Shown: positions 12,183 to 24,271 of the stretch, piece after piece
Layout: each line of letters begins with the position of its first letter
How positions within the stretch are numbered: the first letter of the stretch is position 1
From: Cryptomeria japonica
Lineage: Eukaryota; Streptophyta; Pinopsida; Cupressales; Cupressaceae
Direction: 5' to 3'
Assembly (NCBI RefSeq): GCF_030272615.1
Contig: NC_081407.1
Span: forward strand, 146,257,744-146,321,743
Length of the DNA: 64,000 nucleotides
Program-made: the position numbers and the translations under genes
The notes under the pieces: model-generated
Databases searched by the model: none
Told to the model about the DNA's origin: nothing
Seen by the model: only the letters and a program-made list of their open reading frames with translations

Positions 12183-12594
12183 GTCCCCATGCGGCGGCTG
12201 CTTAGCTTATTTTGGCTAGCACCCATTGCTCAACTTTTTTAGCATTAATTTGTGGAGCTAGTGGCCCCATGAATGTAAAATTTTGCTTCTTATAAAACAA
12301 ATATTTAATTGTAATTGATCACATAAATTGTGGAGAAAAAATTGGAAACAAATAAAAAGAGGGAAATTGTTTTGGAGAGCCACATGTCAATCTTCTCAAT
12401 AAGCAGTTGTTGCTTATTTCTAGCCCCCCCTTTCCCTTTTTTTCAAAGCTTATTATTAAGTTTTAAGCAGCCGCTGCTCCACTTAAATAGGAAAAGATTC
12501 CAATTTATCCTTTCCTCTTAATTAAAAAATTGCATGGGAACACTCTTGCCGCTTAATTTTAAGCAGAAATTGCACTTAAGCAGCGGCATGGGGA
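12183..12594. mobile_element. MITE-like element with imperfect terminal inverted repeats
   Basis: The left end GTCCCCATGCGGCGGCTGCT (12183-12202) is the near reverse complement of the right end AAGCAGCGGCATGGGGAC (12577-12594). The interior, about 370 bp, is non-coding and carries further AAGCAG/CTGCTT inverted pieces. No clear target duplication was found, so superfamily is open. Confidence 0.5.
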
Positions 12595-12595
12595 C

Positions 12596-12801
12596 ATGGG
12601 TTCAGGTCCGTCTACAAGAACCAGGAGCATGCTCAGCGATCATATTCCAGAGGTACATGCCAGAGGTACATGCTTCTGTAGGTCCGTCTACAAGAACCAG
12701 GAGAGGGCTCAAGAGAAGAGCACCACGAGATGCATCGTGGAGGAACTGGAAGATATAAAAAAAAGCTTTGTGGAGAAAAATCAGGATGGCTTGGTGCTTT
12801 A
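12596..12801 (+). pseudogene. Unidentified coding-like fragment with an internal duplication
   Basis: Immediately right of the inverted-repeat element, GGTCCGTCTACAAGAACCAG occurs at about 12606 and again at about 12682. A frame across the second copy reads YKNQERAQEK and then VEELEDIKKSFVEKNQDG, ending at a stop near 12800. The acidic/basic, helix-like composition looks like real protein, perhaps a captured exon. The family was not recognised and there are no neighbouring exons. Confidence 0.25.
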
Positions 12802-12944
12802 GTATATTTTTGTTGCAGGGGTCTATGGTGCTAAACAATTTTGTTTTTGTTTAGCTGTTGTTTCTGGATTATTATTTTTTTTTTGGATTTGGGTTTCAGA
12901 TTCCTATAAAACCTATTATATCTTAATCAAAAACAATGTCGCAT

Positions 12945-12945
<1 letters not shown>

Positions 12946-12975
<30 letters not shown>

Positions 12976-12976
12976 C
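12946..12976 (+). repeat. (ATC)n microsatellite
   Basis: About ten uninterrupted ATC triplets in non-coding sequence. Confidence 0.95.
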
Positions 12977-14210
12977 AATTTTAACAAAACAAAGAATAAG
13001 ATAACTAGATAGATTCAAGAATTTATTTAGATTCTAGTATCAAATGGAAGCTCATGCTTTTATCAGTGCATTGGTAGTATGCTATTTGTGAGATTGATTC
13101 TATGATTTTAGTTTGCCTTTTGAATAACATGATTTTTTTAGAGTTCCTCTTGGCATTTACCTTCTCTCACTACTCAAATTCAAGATTTAACTTACTACTT
13201 GAAGTGCATCTCTTTTGTTCATATCCCTCAAGAATGAATATGATTGTTGATTTTGTATAGATAAGTGAGCTATAGAATGAAATATGGAGGATGGAATGTT
13301 TGTGATTGGGATTCTCTTTCTGATGATTTGATTATCTAGTTCCTACATGGGCTAATCATTTTACTTCTTTGTTGATTTTTTGTAGGGTCAAATGTTCTTG
13401 GAGTTTGTAGATTAGTGGGAGACTCTTATGACTCCTCATTTTTATTTTTTGTGATAGATATGACTATTTAGAAATATTTTTGTGTTCTCTTTAGAACTCT
13501 TGATTGATAAATTTAATCCTTTTGATCAATATACATGTATATGTGACCACACAAAATTCTAATTAATCACCATTATCTTTTGATAGAACTTGAAGAGGAT
13601 TAATATTATTTGACCTCAAAATTTATTCTATTATTAAACATTGAAAGTTATTGTAGAGATGTTATTTTATTTATTTATCTATCTAAGCTGGGGGCCAATA
13701 TATGGGAATCCTCAAATCCATCAGGCTATGGACTTAATAGCTTATAAAACTAGATATTCGGTTTTAGTAATAGCTGGAGATAGAGAGTAAGGACTTCCTC
13801 CATATATGGCTGATAGCTACAGATAGAAGGATATTGGATCGAGCCGCGAATTGGTACTTTATTTCCAGCTATAGCAAATAACGTAAGGTAAAAAATCCTA
13901 TTGTAGGGAAACTTTTAGGAGGGATATTAATCTCACAAGGAAAATCTTTCAGGCTAGGTAATTCTATATTAGTCTAAATAAAAATAAAATGAAATAACTT
14001 TATGTTATTAATATTTTTTGTGTAGTAATTAAGTCATTTTTAAAGTGGCTCTTGAATCTCATGATAATTATTTTATATTTTTACAATGATTTTTAATTAG
14101 CATGTATGCATACATACACATATATATAATATATGTTGAATAAAAAATCTCTTTCAATGTATTCTTTATATATATTAATAATACATATGCTTAATATAAA
14201 TGCATTTTTT
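12977..14210. other. Intergenic DNA, nothing recognised
   Basis: AT-rich and without a supported gene. A less AT-rich block at about 13690-13960 differs in composition from its surroundings, but its translations are broken and no family is recognised. Confidence 0.4.
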
Positions 14211-14214
14211 ATAA

Positions 14215-14605
14215 TATAAATTCTGCAATAATATTTTAGTGGGGTTTGAATCTTGGTGTTAAGAACCATAACACTACAACTAAATGTCACATTGCATTAA
14301 CTCATCCTTAAAAATAATATTTTAGTGGGGTTTGAATCTTGCTGTCAAGAATGGAAAACACTAAAATTTAAAGTGTCACATTGTATCAATTCATTTGCAG
14401 CATAAATCAACAATAATGTTTATGTACGGTTTAAATCTTGACATTATAAACTCTAACACTACAATTTAATTATCACACTACACCAACTCATCACCAATAT
14501 AAATGCATGTCTAAGCAAAATAAATGTTGAAAACTAATATTTCAGGAAAGTTTGAATCTTAGTATCAAGAACTATAACACCACTATTAACCATCACAACA
14601 TGTCA
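14215..14605. repeat. Degenerate minisatellite of about 90-125 bp units
   Basis: Four imperfect copies of a unit containing GTTTGAATCTTG(G/C)T, then AAGAACNATAACACTA, then a TGTCACA(T/C) block begin near 14232, 14322, 14413 and 14535. Confidence 0.65.
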
Positions 14606-15012
14606 ATAGAAATAAGTGAAATTAAATCACACTGAACTATTAAGAAAAAATAAAATTCAATCTAATTTTTCAAAATAAAAGTTATACTAAAAAAAGATAT
14701 ATGTACTTACTATTCAAAGTAAAATTTACAGTTGTAAAGCGAACTTAATATATTAAATAGAAATAATTAATAAATTACGAAATAATAGTTTTATGTTTAT
14801 ACTAAACAATTGTTAAATCAGTTGACTGGTTCACATACAATCTTTTATACATTAATTATTTATAAATATAACAACATGTTCTTCTCAGAGAGGCAAAACC
14901 ATATAATCATAAACAGGTTTAAATTTTTTGAGAAATCATTCTTGCTTTGATGAGCAAAAGACCAAAAAAAACCACTCTATTAATGCCTTTTTTGGCATAA
15001 TGCAGAGAATTT

Positions 15013-15983
15013 CTATTGTGATTGGCCTGTCTTGTAATTGTAACTGGCACGACAAATGTCTTACTGTTACTTTCTCTCTGTTGAGCGCAGGATGCATGCA
15101 TAATGATACACATGTTTGAATGCCAATGCGTTTACTTCATCACCTCTTTCAATTGAATCAAGACAAATTGTGCAATCTATCTCTTCCTCTTCAATCCACG
15201 ATGTGGGTCATCCCAAATATTCTGTCTGCAGACTCTTCATCGCTCATTCCAGAAGTTTGAGCGTCATACAGATATACAAGCAATTTTGTATGACTAATAC
15301 ATAATTTTTGCAAGAAAATAACCAACACGAGTGCAAACAAAAAAGCCGATATGCCCTTCCCACAGCATTCTATCTTCAAAGTTATCAAAATATTCTGTCT
15401 GCAACAATTCTTCTGAAATAATATGACCCATCATCTAGTCTACACAGCTCAAATTTGAAGATCGAACTTCCACCTCCTTTGAATTGAGCACTGAACTAGC
15501 TAATACCCGCTTGTAATCCATCATTAATGGAGGCTTGCCCTTCGTGTCGCCTAAGACGATTATGTTCTTCATCAAAGGTGGGCAGCAATACAGCTCTGAC
15601 TTCATTACTTGCGATGAAAATATCACTGAAGTCGGGATGTTCATTTGTGATCGCAAAAAACTCTGATTGCTCACCATTGTCTCCTGCAGAGTTTAAAGAT
15701 CACTGTTATCCTCTGGCCCCAAAAACCCATAAAAAATAGGGTTTAGAAAATTATTCTCCAGCCGCAAATTAGCTAAGGAATAAAATTGTATTCTACCAGA
15801 CATTGTATTTTCTGTAGGCATATTTAACAGACTATCAGAGTCTGTTAGTCCCGGTGGATCCATATCACTTGGACTGGAAAAACTTGCTTCTGTTTGCCTT
15901 TGGAGAAGAGATTCCTGCTGGGTCTCAGGCATAGCGCAATCTCTTTCTGTGTTGCTAATAACTGCAGAATAAAAATTACCCAT
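15013..15983 (-). pseudogene. RING-H2 pseudogene B
   Basis: This paralogue of the intact RING gene keeps the start (CAT at 15981-15983) and the stop region (15013-15015). The first roughly 95 codons are open and contain an SPSDMDPPGLTDSD block like the N-terminus of the intact copy. The frame then stops at EDNSDL (about 15693), and the rest is spread over different frames (15435-15677, 15191-15388, 15013-15190). Remnants such as LYDAQTSGMSDEE and the LDSIERG-like part of the RING can be traced. Fragments share the QFLQKLCISH-type segment with copy A, so A and B are closer to each other than to the intact copy there. It lies about 0.65 kb from the intact gene, same strand. Confidence 0.75.
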
Positions 15984-16051
15984 TCTCGATGAAATCGGAT
16001 TTCCAAGTAAGCAATTCAGAGAGATGGAGCAAAGTTGGGAGGTAGAGAGCG

Positions 16052-16058
16052 TATTTAT
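16052..16058 (-). promoter_or_regulatory. TATA box relic of RING pseudogene B
   Basis: ATAAATA on the minus strand, about 70 bases before the start position, in the same context as copies A and C. Confidence 0.5.
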
Positions 16059-16656
16059 GTGGATATCTGGCAAGTTAATTTAGTAAACCCTATGAAGAAT
16101 TTTATTTTATTTTTTATTTTTTATTAGTACTAGCCTAGCCGCACTAATAACTTAATAAGAGATATATCTTGGAGTTTAATATTTTTTAAATTATATTTAT
16201 AATATTTAATTTTAAATTTATAGATAATTGGATGAGCTATCAATATAATTCTTTTAGAAATATTTGTTGATGTAAAGGCACACACAATCAATAATCTAAA
16301 TAAATTATTTATTCTGATTTTTATTTATTAAGTGTAAGACATATTAATTTAAAAAAAAATTATTAAAATGAGATTTTTTAATAATTTGAATAGACATATT
16401 TTCAAAGCCATTAAAGAGAAAAAAAAAATTCAATAAAACTGAATTGGCCATTTTCGTTAAAACTGGAAGTAACTCAGAGAGACAGAGCAACATTAACGAA
16501 GCACAAAGATATGCAGAAAAATATTTACAAAGATATACATTTTGCATATAGAATCGATAGTTTTGGGAAAACCTACAGAAATAACATACTTTTTCTTTTT
16601 TGGTTTTACATGATAATATATTGAAAGAACTAGAAATTTTAGAATGCAGAGAATTT

Positions 16657-17559
16657 CTATTCTGGTTGGCCTGTCCTGTAATCGTAACTGGCACGGCATA
16701 AGGGGCACTGCGCCTTTCTTTTAGTTGAGCGCAGAATGCATGCATAATGATACACATGCTTGCATTCCAAACCTTTTACTTCCACGCCTCTTTCAATTGA
16801 GTCGAGGCAAATTGCGCAAATTACTTCGTCATCATCTGCACCCTCTTCTAATCCTTCACTCCACCACGTGGGCGATCCCAAAATCTGTGCAGCCTCTTCA
16901 TCGCTAATTCCAGAATTACTTTCACGATATTGACCGTGATAAGTATAAGTACGCAATTTTTTATGAAAATTACGTATTCCATCAATCACCAACGGATTGC
17001 TCAGCTGATCAGGAGTCCCAACAAGAAGCCGAATTTCCCCTTCCAACTGCATTATACCTTGAAAGAAACCAAAATTATGTGTCTGCGTCAAATCTTGTGA
17101 AAATATGTGAGCAATCTCAGACTCACTGATTGTCCCATCATCTATTGTATATACCTTGAATTTGAAGTATGAAGTTCCAGTTACTTCATATCCAACACTG
17201 AACCGCCAAGAACGCAATGGCAATACTAATTGATTGTAGCGCAGCACGAATATTCCTGTTGCACTTGTAGCGCTCACAAAATCCATGAAGTCCGGCTGTT
17301 GTACATGCTCGCTTGTGGCCACAAAAAGATGTAATAGTCCACCATTATCTTCTGCCACAGCTTGAAGAGCACTGGTATTCCATAGGGTAGAAATTTCATG
17401 AAGAATAGGGGTTAGAGTGTTATAGTCTAGCAGCAGATCAGCTAAGGCATGGAATCGTAGGCTAATAGGTAATATATTTTGGGAAGGGATATTTAACTCG
17501 TAATCAAAGTATGTTAAGCCACTTGGATCCATATCACTTGGAGAATCAGAATTGGCCAT
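16657..17559 (-). CDS. RING-H2 zinc-finger protein, probable E3 ubiquitin ligase (intact)
   Basis: An intronless gene of 300 codons. The C-terminus carries a complete RING-H2 finger (about residues 246-290): CAIC, then ECKHVYHYAC with Cys-His-His-Cys, then CPLC, the C3H2C3 pattern that binds two zinc ions and recruits a ubiquitin-conjugating enzyme. The preceding roughly 230 residues match no domain I recognise; no membrane segment is evident, so a soluble protein is likely. The frame is open for a further 36 codons upstream, but that stretch contains the probable TATA box (17628-17634), so the ATG at 17557-17559 (MANSDSPSD) is chosen. The broken paralogues A and B share this start. The E3 role is inferred from the finger; target and pathway are unknown. 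Confidence 0.85.
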   Translation of the reverse strand: MANSDSPSDMDPSGLTYFDYELNIPSQNILPISLRFHALADLLLDYNTLTPILHEISTLWNTSALQAVAEDNGGLLHLFVATSEHVQQPDFMDFVSATSATGIFVLRYNQLVLPLRSWRFSVGYEVTGTSYFKFKVYTIDDGTISESEIAHIFSQDLTQTHNFGFFQGIMQLEGEIRLLVGTPDQLSNPLVIDGIRNFHKKLRTYTYHGQYRESNSGISDEEAAQILGSPTWWSEGLEEGADDDEVICAICLDSIERGVEVKGLECKHVYHYACILRSTKRKAQCPLCRASYDYRTGQPE

Positions 17560-17627
17560 TTTTCGTAAAACAACTGGAATTGCAAGGAAATAAGTGAGAG
17601 AGACAAGTATTAACGAAGCAGAAAGAG

Positions 17628-17634
17628 TATTTAT
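17628..17634 (-). promoter_or_regulatory. TATA box of the intact RING-H2 gene
   Basis: ATAAATA on the minus strand, 69 bases before the chosen start codon. The core CATAAATA and its distance are kept in all three paralogues, which supports both the promoter call and the downstream start. Confidence 0.6.
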
Positions 17635-17667
17635 GCGTATATCTGACCTAAATTTAGATCTTATCAT

Positions 17668-20074
17668 GTGCGCATACTTGAAAAGAAGTTATTTTAGTTT
17701 ACTCTAATTATATAAGTATGAACATGACGGACAAGTGAAGTTGTTTAATTTATAGATTTAAATCTATTAATAGCCACAGTAAAACAAAAGACTTGAATTA
17801 TTTTATAAATTAGTTCATTTATAATTCAAATTATTTTATTTTAGAAGTCATACTTACTGTGTTAATTGATTTTAAATTTATTATAATTATTAATATAAAT
17901 ATCTTCAATATCTCTCTTTAAAGATGAGTTATTATATATTTTATATATTTATGTCTTAGATACATAGTCATATCAATGATATCAAAATTTTATGAAAGTA
18001 GATTATTTTGTTATTTTAATATTATTTTATTTCTTACAATATATTGTTTTTTCTAATAACTTTAAAAATCTATTTTTGTATATTTCTCAATAATTAAAAA
18101 ATATTTAAAAACTAAATTTAACTTTACTATTTTTTTTCATGAGAATCTTAAAAGAAAACTTACATTTTTTTCCACCTCATTCTTTACTAAATACTTTGCA
18201 AATAAATAACTACAAAATTTATGGTAAAAGATAAAAAAATTCTAACACACTCATGCCAATATATGTCATGTCTTATTACTATAGTGGATTGTCTATTAAC
18301 ATAACTAAACTATTTAATATATATTTTTATATTAAAATGTCAACCAAGAACTAACAATATTTTAAAATAAACATAGAAACAAAATAAAATTATAGTAGTG
18401 AAATTTTATATATTTAATTCATTTTTAATTCTTGATATTTACTAATATAACTACGAGACTAATATTTTTATTGAAAGGAGACTATCTTTATCAATGATTC
18501 TTTTAAAGTTGCAAATTTTTAAAAATTGCTATTTTTCAATCACATAATTTTGCATATACTCAATATTAGTATAAGTATAGGTCTTTGGCCTTTAATTAGT
18601 TTCTAAATAGGTATAAATTTTCATAGGACGATTTATGGATAATTATTCCAAAGGTTTAGAGATATGATTGAGCTTTAGAAAATGTAAATATAATTTAGTT
18701 TTGAACTAAATGCTTATCCCTTATCTTCAAAAAAAATTAGAATAACAAGAAATTAAAATTTATTTAATTTTAATGAATAAATATTTTTCAAAAATAAAAT
18801 ATTTAAATATTTATTAATTTTAAATAATTGATTAATATATCTAACTATTATTAAATGCAAATTTTGATTTAACTAATTTTTATATTTAAAATCAAATCTA
18901 AATATACCATATTCCCTAATTAACTTAAAATATTTAAAAAATTAATATATAAATTAGTTATATATTTATTATTTAAATTATTTGAATTAAAATTTGTTCT
19001 CCTAAATATCTTTAATAGTAATTCAAACATATATTATTACTAAAAAGCTAAGTTCTTGATTTTGAAGTGTAAAATGAAATGGTTCTCTTGCAAGCCGTCA
19101 AGAGTGGGAGGTCATACGAAACAGTTAGCTGTCCAACTCTTGATGTATATATTAGCGATAAGACTTGTGCGACAATATATAGAGGTGAACTATGGCTAAT
19201 TGAAAAACTATATGTTATATTTAAATAATTTTTATTTAATATAAATTAATTAAAATTTTTGAAAAAGCTAATAGGAAGTAAATATATGACATAGAAAATA
19301 GGGTAAAATGAATATAGTAAGGTTAGATATTCATTTTGGTAAATATAAATCTCTAATTTATGAGTTTGTTATTTTTTTGCAATTGAATATTTGTTCTTTA
19401 ATTTGATATTTTTAAATTATATATAATAAAGAGTTTTCTTAAAGTAATTATATTTTTAATTATTTTTAACATGAATTTAAGATGGAAGATTTGAAAAGAA
19501 AATTAATAATTAACTATATCAAAAGAAATATAAAATTTTAAATTCAACTTATATATGAAAAATGACAATTTACTTGAATAAATGATATAAAATAAAATTA
19601 ATGTAAATAATCATTTTTACTTTAAAATTAAGTGTTAATTTAAAAAAAAAAACTTATAAATTATTTAAACTCTAAACTTAATTGATATTTTCAAACATAA
19701 TATAATCATAAATATTGGATTGAGCTTCAAGAACACACAAGTTTGACTTTCTAGGTAGCTCATGGGCTCATACATTACTCTATTCCATTGGATTTTTCAT
19801 CTCACTTTTCTTCTATCCACCATTTGTTTTATTTTTTGGGGGCAGTCCTCGCAATTCTCACTCTTTTCTATGACTATAGTAGTAAATTTTGAATCAACAT
19901 CTACCATCCAATATTTTGAAGGTTTATCTTGTGCTCAATCATATGTTGATCAACACCAATGTTGAGAACATTCTAGAAATTGAGGCATTGTCTGAGCAAG
20001 AGTGATTGGATGTGTTTCAATTCTATGTCTTCAATAACATTCACCACCACAACTAAGATTCTTTATATAGAAAT
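17668..20074. other. AT-rich intergenic DNA
   Basis: No gene is supported. 18770-18990 resembles 8030-8260 left of the RING cluster. A less AT-rich patch at 19070-19190 is unidentified. The last bases before the LTR (GAAAT, 20070-20074) are a possible target-site duplication, but the other element end is lost. Confidence 0.5.
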
Positions 20075-21431
20075 TGTTGGCAACAACAATGAAGGAAAAC
20101 TAAGAGGGGAGTGAATCAGTTTTCACCAGATAAATAAATTTAACCTTAAATACAAATCTGATTGTCTACAACAACAATAAAGATAAACAAATAGATACCA
20201 CAACACACAACACCAAGATTTTGACATGAAAAACCTGGTTAAGGGAAATAACACGGCGGGAACCTATCCACAATAAGATGATACTTTGCAATAGTATGTG
20301 TACATATTACAATGGGGAATGTACATGCATTCAAGCTCACTGCTAGAGCTCACTGCTCAAACTATAATAACCTGAAAGGCTACAACCCTCAGGGAAGGTT
20401 CGCTACCTTACAAGGAAGTCTCATTCACTTACAAAATATTCAAACAACAATACTGAATCAAATAAAATGCAATAACAACATATGCTGATGTCTGATGATT
20501 GTTCTGGTTAAGCACATATATCTACTCTACACCACTTCAATCTTTGGTCAATCTCAATGCTGAAAGATGTATTCACTTGTTCGCACCTTTATCACTCTAT
20601 GATAATGCAGTCACACTACCTATATACAAATTACATGACTAAATCATCTATATATACAATTCATCAACCTTGACTACAAGGTTGTCTCAACCCTCAACAC
20701 CTAATTACAAAATTATATTACACGATACAAAGATTGATCACTAGAATAATATAATAATATACATGACATAAAATGGACCTAAATCCAATTCCCAAATACG
20801 CAACACCACCAAAAATCTCACCAAGATCAACCGCAACATGCTACACCACCAAGAATACCACATAACATGAAGAATATCACCGGTTCAGCAAAAACATCAA
20901 TACCACACACAAGGATTAATATGGACCATCAAAAAAAAATAGAACACAATCAGGAAACACAAACCAACACATTAGAACCATCTGCAATAGCTACACCAAC
21001 ACCACTTATCAAATCTTTGTTGATCAACATCTGAAACTCACAAACACTCAAACAACAGCAACTCGGACAAGAAAGATAGCTTGCAAAGTACCAAACCATG
21101 ATCCATCTGCAATGAAGATACACATGAACGTCCCAAACAATATCTCAAAATCACAACTTAAGATGTGATCACACTGAAATATACTAGAGAAAATATCGAA
21201 CTCTACAAAGAACTGATTAGAAAAGCCTAGTTGCAAACCAGATCATATGATATGATCAATTAAACTTCCAGATCACAGAAACCAATATAAAAAGATATTA
21301 TGATACTAGAAATATTCCAAACACTGAACCATGAAACTAATAAACCAATCTGCAATCACTAGAGTGATAAATCATAGGAATATATTGACATCAATGACAA
21401 CAACATATCCTAGCAGCAGCTATGTCCAACA
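20075..21431 (-). mobile_element. 3' LTR of minus-strand copia element 1
   Basis: The LTR is 1357 bp with 6-bp inverted ends: TGTTGG at 20075-20080 and CCAACA at 21426-21431. On the minus strand it starts TGTTGGACATAGC and is preceded by the polypurine tract AAAGTGGGAGAT (plus 21432-21443), which fixes its orientation and identity as the 3' LTR. It adjoins the decayed polyprotein at 21949-23640. Confidence 0.8.
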
Positions 21432-21948
21432 ATCTCCCACTTTGGCATTGATGGCTACATATGGATGTGAAAAATAATCAATGCAAGGAAATAAGATATA
21501 TCCAACAAACTCCCCCTAAGATCGGGTAGATAAAACAATTTTTCACATGCTTCTCTCCCCCTTTGACATTAATGACAAAGGTCCTCAAAACAGAAAACCA
21601 AACTCTCCCCTTTTGACAAACAAATCATTATTCTCTCCCCCTTAAACATATAACCAACCATTAACAGACTACTCCACCAAAGGAGCAACATAGACACATC
21701 AATCTAGACAAAAGGATAATACTATGAAGTCCACTAGATTGATGAAACTCAATGCATCTAGTTCTCATCGGGAGGGGTAGATACCCCTAACTTGTCTCTC
21801 AAATAGACAAATGTATCTGTAGGCAAAGACATTGAAAATATCAGAAAAAAATTTCCTTTGTAGACACATACTCTAACTTCACTTCCTCTTCACTGAATTT
21901 TTCTCCCAAGAAATGATACTTGATTGATACATGTTTAGTCTTTGAAAA

Positions 21949-23640
21949 TTACACTAGATTCTTTGACATACTAATAGCATTGGAATTATCACAGTATATA
22001 AGAGTAGGCTCATCATAAATAACTCTAATATCCTTCAACATTTGTTTCATCCAAACTACCTGAGTGCAATTACTAGCAACAGCATTGTACTCAGCTTTAG
22101 CAGTAGATAGGGACACTGCATCTTGTTTCTTGCTTGCCCATGAAACCAATTCCATACCAAAAATGAATGCACCAATGGAGGTACTCTTCCAGTCATCAGT
22201 TTCACTAGCCCAATCAACATCAGTGTAAGCACATAACATGAAGTCATCATTCCTTGGATACCACAAACCACAATCCATAGTTCCTTTCAAGTATCTAAAT
22301 ATTTTCTTTATAGTTGTGACATGCCTCTATTTTGGATTAGCTATGCATACAACATGCATAATGTCAGGTCTAGACTAAGTTAGGTATAACAGTCCACCAA
22401 ACATATATTTGTATAAGATTTGATTAGCTTTTGAGGATTCATCATTCTTAGACAATTTGTAGCCAGTCACCATAGGAGTTTCAACAAGTTTAGAGTCTTC
22501 TAACCCAAAATTCCTCAGCAATTCCTTCACATATTTAGCTTGAGATATAAAATAACCTTTTCTCGTCTGTTAAATATGCAATTCTATGAAAAAATTCATG
22601 TCTCCTATCATAGACATCTCAAATTCTTTTTGCATATCACGGGAAATCTTCATACTCAAGTCATCATATCCATGTCTCCATCATCTAACAATGAAAATCC
22701 ATCAGGTTACTCAATGTAGAATTCTTCCTCAAGATCACCATTAAAAAAAGTTGACTTGACATCCATCTAATATACCTTGAAATCCTTATACACAGCATAT
22801 GAAGGCAATAGTCTAACAACTTCAAGTCGAGCCACCAGAACAAAAGTCTCCTAATAATCAATTTTGTCCTTCTGTGAATATCCTTTGCATACCAGTCTTT
22901 CTTTATTTCCAACAACTTCATTGACTTCATTCAATTTAAACCTGAATACCCATTTAGTACAAATTATATTCTTGTCTTTACATCTAGGCACAAGTTCCCA
23001 TGTGTTATTCTTTTCAGTCAGATTTAATTCTTCTTCCATATCCTTTAACCAATTTTCATCAATTTGAGCAATCAAGAAACTTTTCTCACCAGCATTCAAA
23101 TGAAAGATATTAACTTCAATCTTAGTTCCTGATGCAATCTCTATACCAAAGGCATTTAGGATCTTAGATTTTCCATTGTTGAATTGGAAATCATAACCTT
23201 TGTCCATCATCTATCCAACACTTAAAAGATTATGCTTCAAACCTTCAACATACAAGACATCATCAGTGTTATTCTTACCATCAAAGGAAATAGAACCTCT
23301 ACCATGGATCATATAGGCTTTGTCATCTCCAAATCTTACTATTCCATCATCATACTTTTCCATACTCACAAATTTTCTTTTATCATTGGTCATATGATGT
23401 AAAAAATTGCTATCAATCACCCATTCATCTTTCTCTTCAACTTTAGTAGCTAAAGCTTTCTCCTCAATAGAGTAGCTCGTGGAATCAATAGGTACTGGTC
23501 CATCTTCTTTAATAGCGACAAACAAAATTTTATCTCCTTTTGATTCTTCATCCGTAACACCTTCATCAACAACATATTTAGAACTGCAGTTATTATTTAT
23601 TCTTCTAGACTACAAATTCTTTATATATACAGCCTCTATG
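21949..23640 (-). pseudogene. Copia element 1 polyprotein, integrase lost, 5' truncated
   Basis: Read on the minus strand from the right: a gag tail, an aspartic protease (VIDS at 23400-23420 with DSN where the family has DSG, then HHMTND), and a GAG-pre-integrase start (KGYDFQFNNGKSKI, IFHLNAGEKSF). The frame then passes directly into the RT N-terminus (NWLKDMEEELN, NNTWELVPR, TKWVFRFKLNE). The HHCC zinc finger and the whole integrase core are missing. The RT continues with frameshifts to about 22290, and RNase H is at 21949-22290 (DVDWASETDD, AKAEYNAVA, YCDNSNAI). The left side has the matching PPT and LTR. The right side stops near 23640 against LEUNIG-like intron sequence, with no gag start, primer site or 5' LTR. 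Confidence 0.8.
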
Positions 23641-23965
23641 TAATTTTTTAATTAAGCTTCAATAAAGATATTGGTGTTTTCTTCTTTTGTTGTTATTGTT
23701 TGCTAATCAGTTGGTTAGAGAGGATAGGTCAGGTTCAAAATTCTACAAGAATGCTGTCTTGACGTCGACGAGACTTGGAGCCAATCGTACAGCTGCTATA
23801 ATGTAATACATTTGGTTTTGAATGCTTATTTGGAGAATTAAGCAGCTCTTAAATTAAATTGCTGACATTTTACAAAGAATGGGCCTATGAGAAATTGCTG
23901 GTAATATGTTTGATTTGACCTGTCGAGGCTTGGAGTGTCAATTCCAACCCACACTTATTTTGCAC

Positions 23966-24271
23966 ATTGTGTGTTACATTCAGTATTGTAGAGAAAATTT
24001 TGCAGGAGCCACAATGTTGCTTTTTTTCTTTTCTCTTTCTGAATCCATGTAGTATTTATTAGTCTCTGATAACAAATAAATTATCTTAAATATTCAGTTT
24101 GGAAAAAAACGGAAGCATATTGTGTGTTACATTCAGTATTGTAGAGAAAAACTTGTAGGAGCCACAATGTTGCTTTTTTTCTTTTCTCTTTCTGAATCCA
24201 TGTAGTATTTATTAGTCTCTGATAACAAATAAATTATCTTAAATATTCAGTTTGGAAAAAAACTGAAGCAC
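23966..24271 (+). repeat. 153-bp tandem duplication
   Basis: Two almost identical 153-bp copies (23966-24118 and 24119-24271), each running from ATTGTGTGTTACATTCAG to GGAAAAAAACNGAAGCA. The second ends directly at the first recognised exon of the LEUNIG-like pseudogene, so the duplication includes the intron/exon border. Confidence 0.9.

Noticed and set aside
13690-13960. Possible organelle-derived insert
   Set aside because: Composition differs from the flanks, but no translation or RNA gene could be recognised on either strand, so no origin is claimed.
17560-17667. Extension of the RING-H2 protein by 36 residues to the ATG at 17667
   Set aside because: The stretch includes the TATA box shared by all three paralogues and is not conserved as protein between copies B and C.
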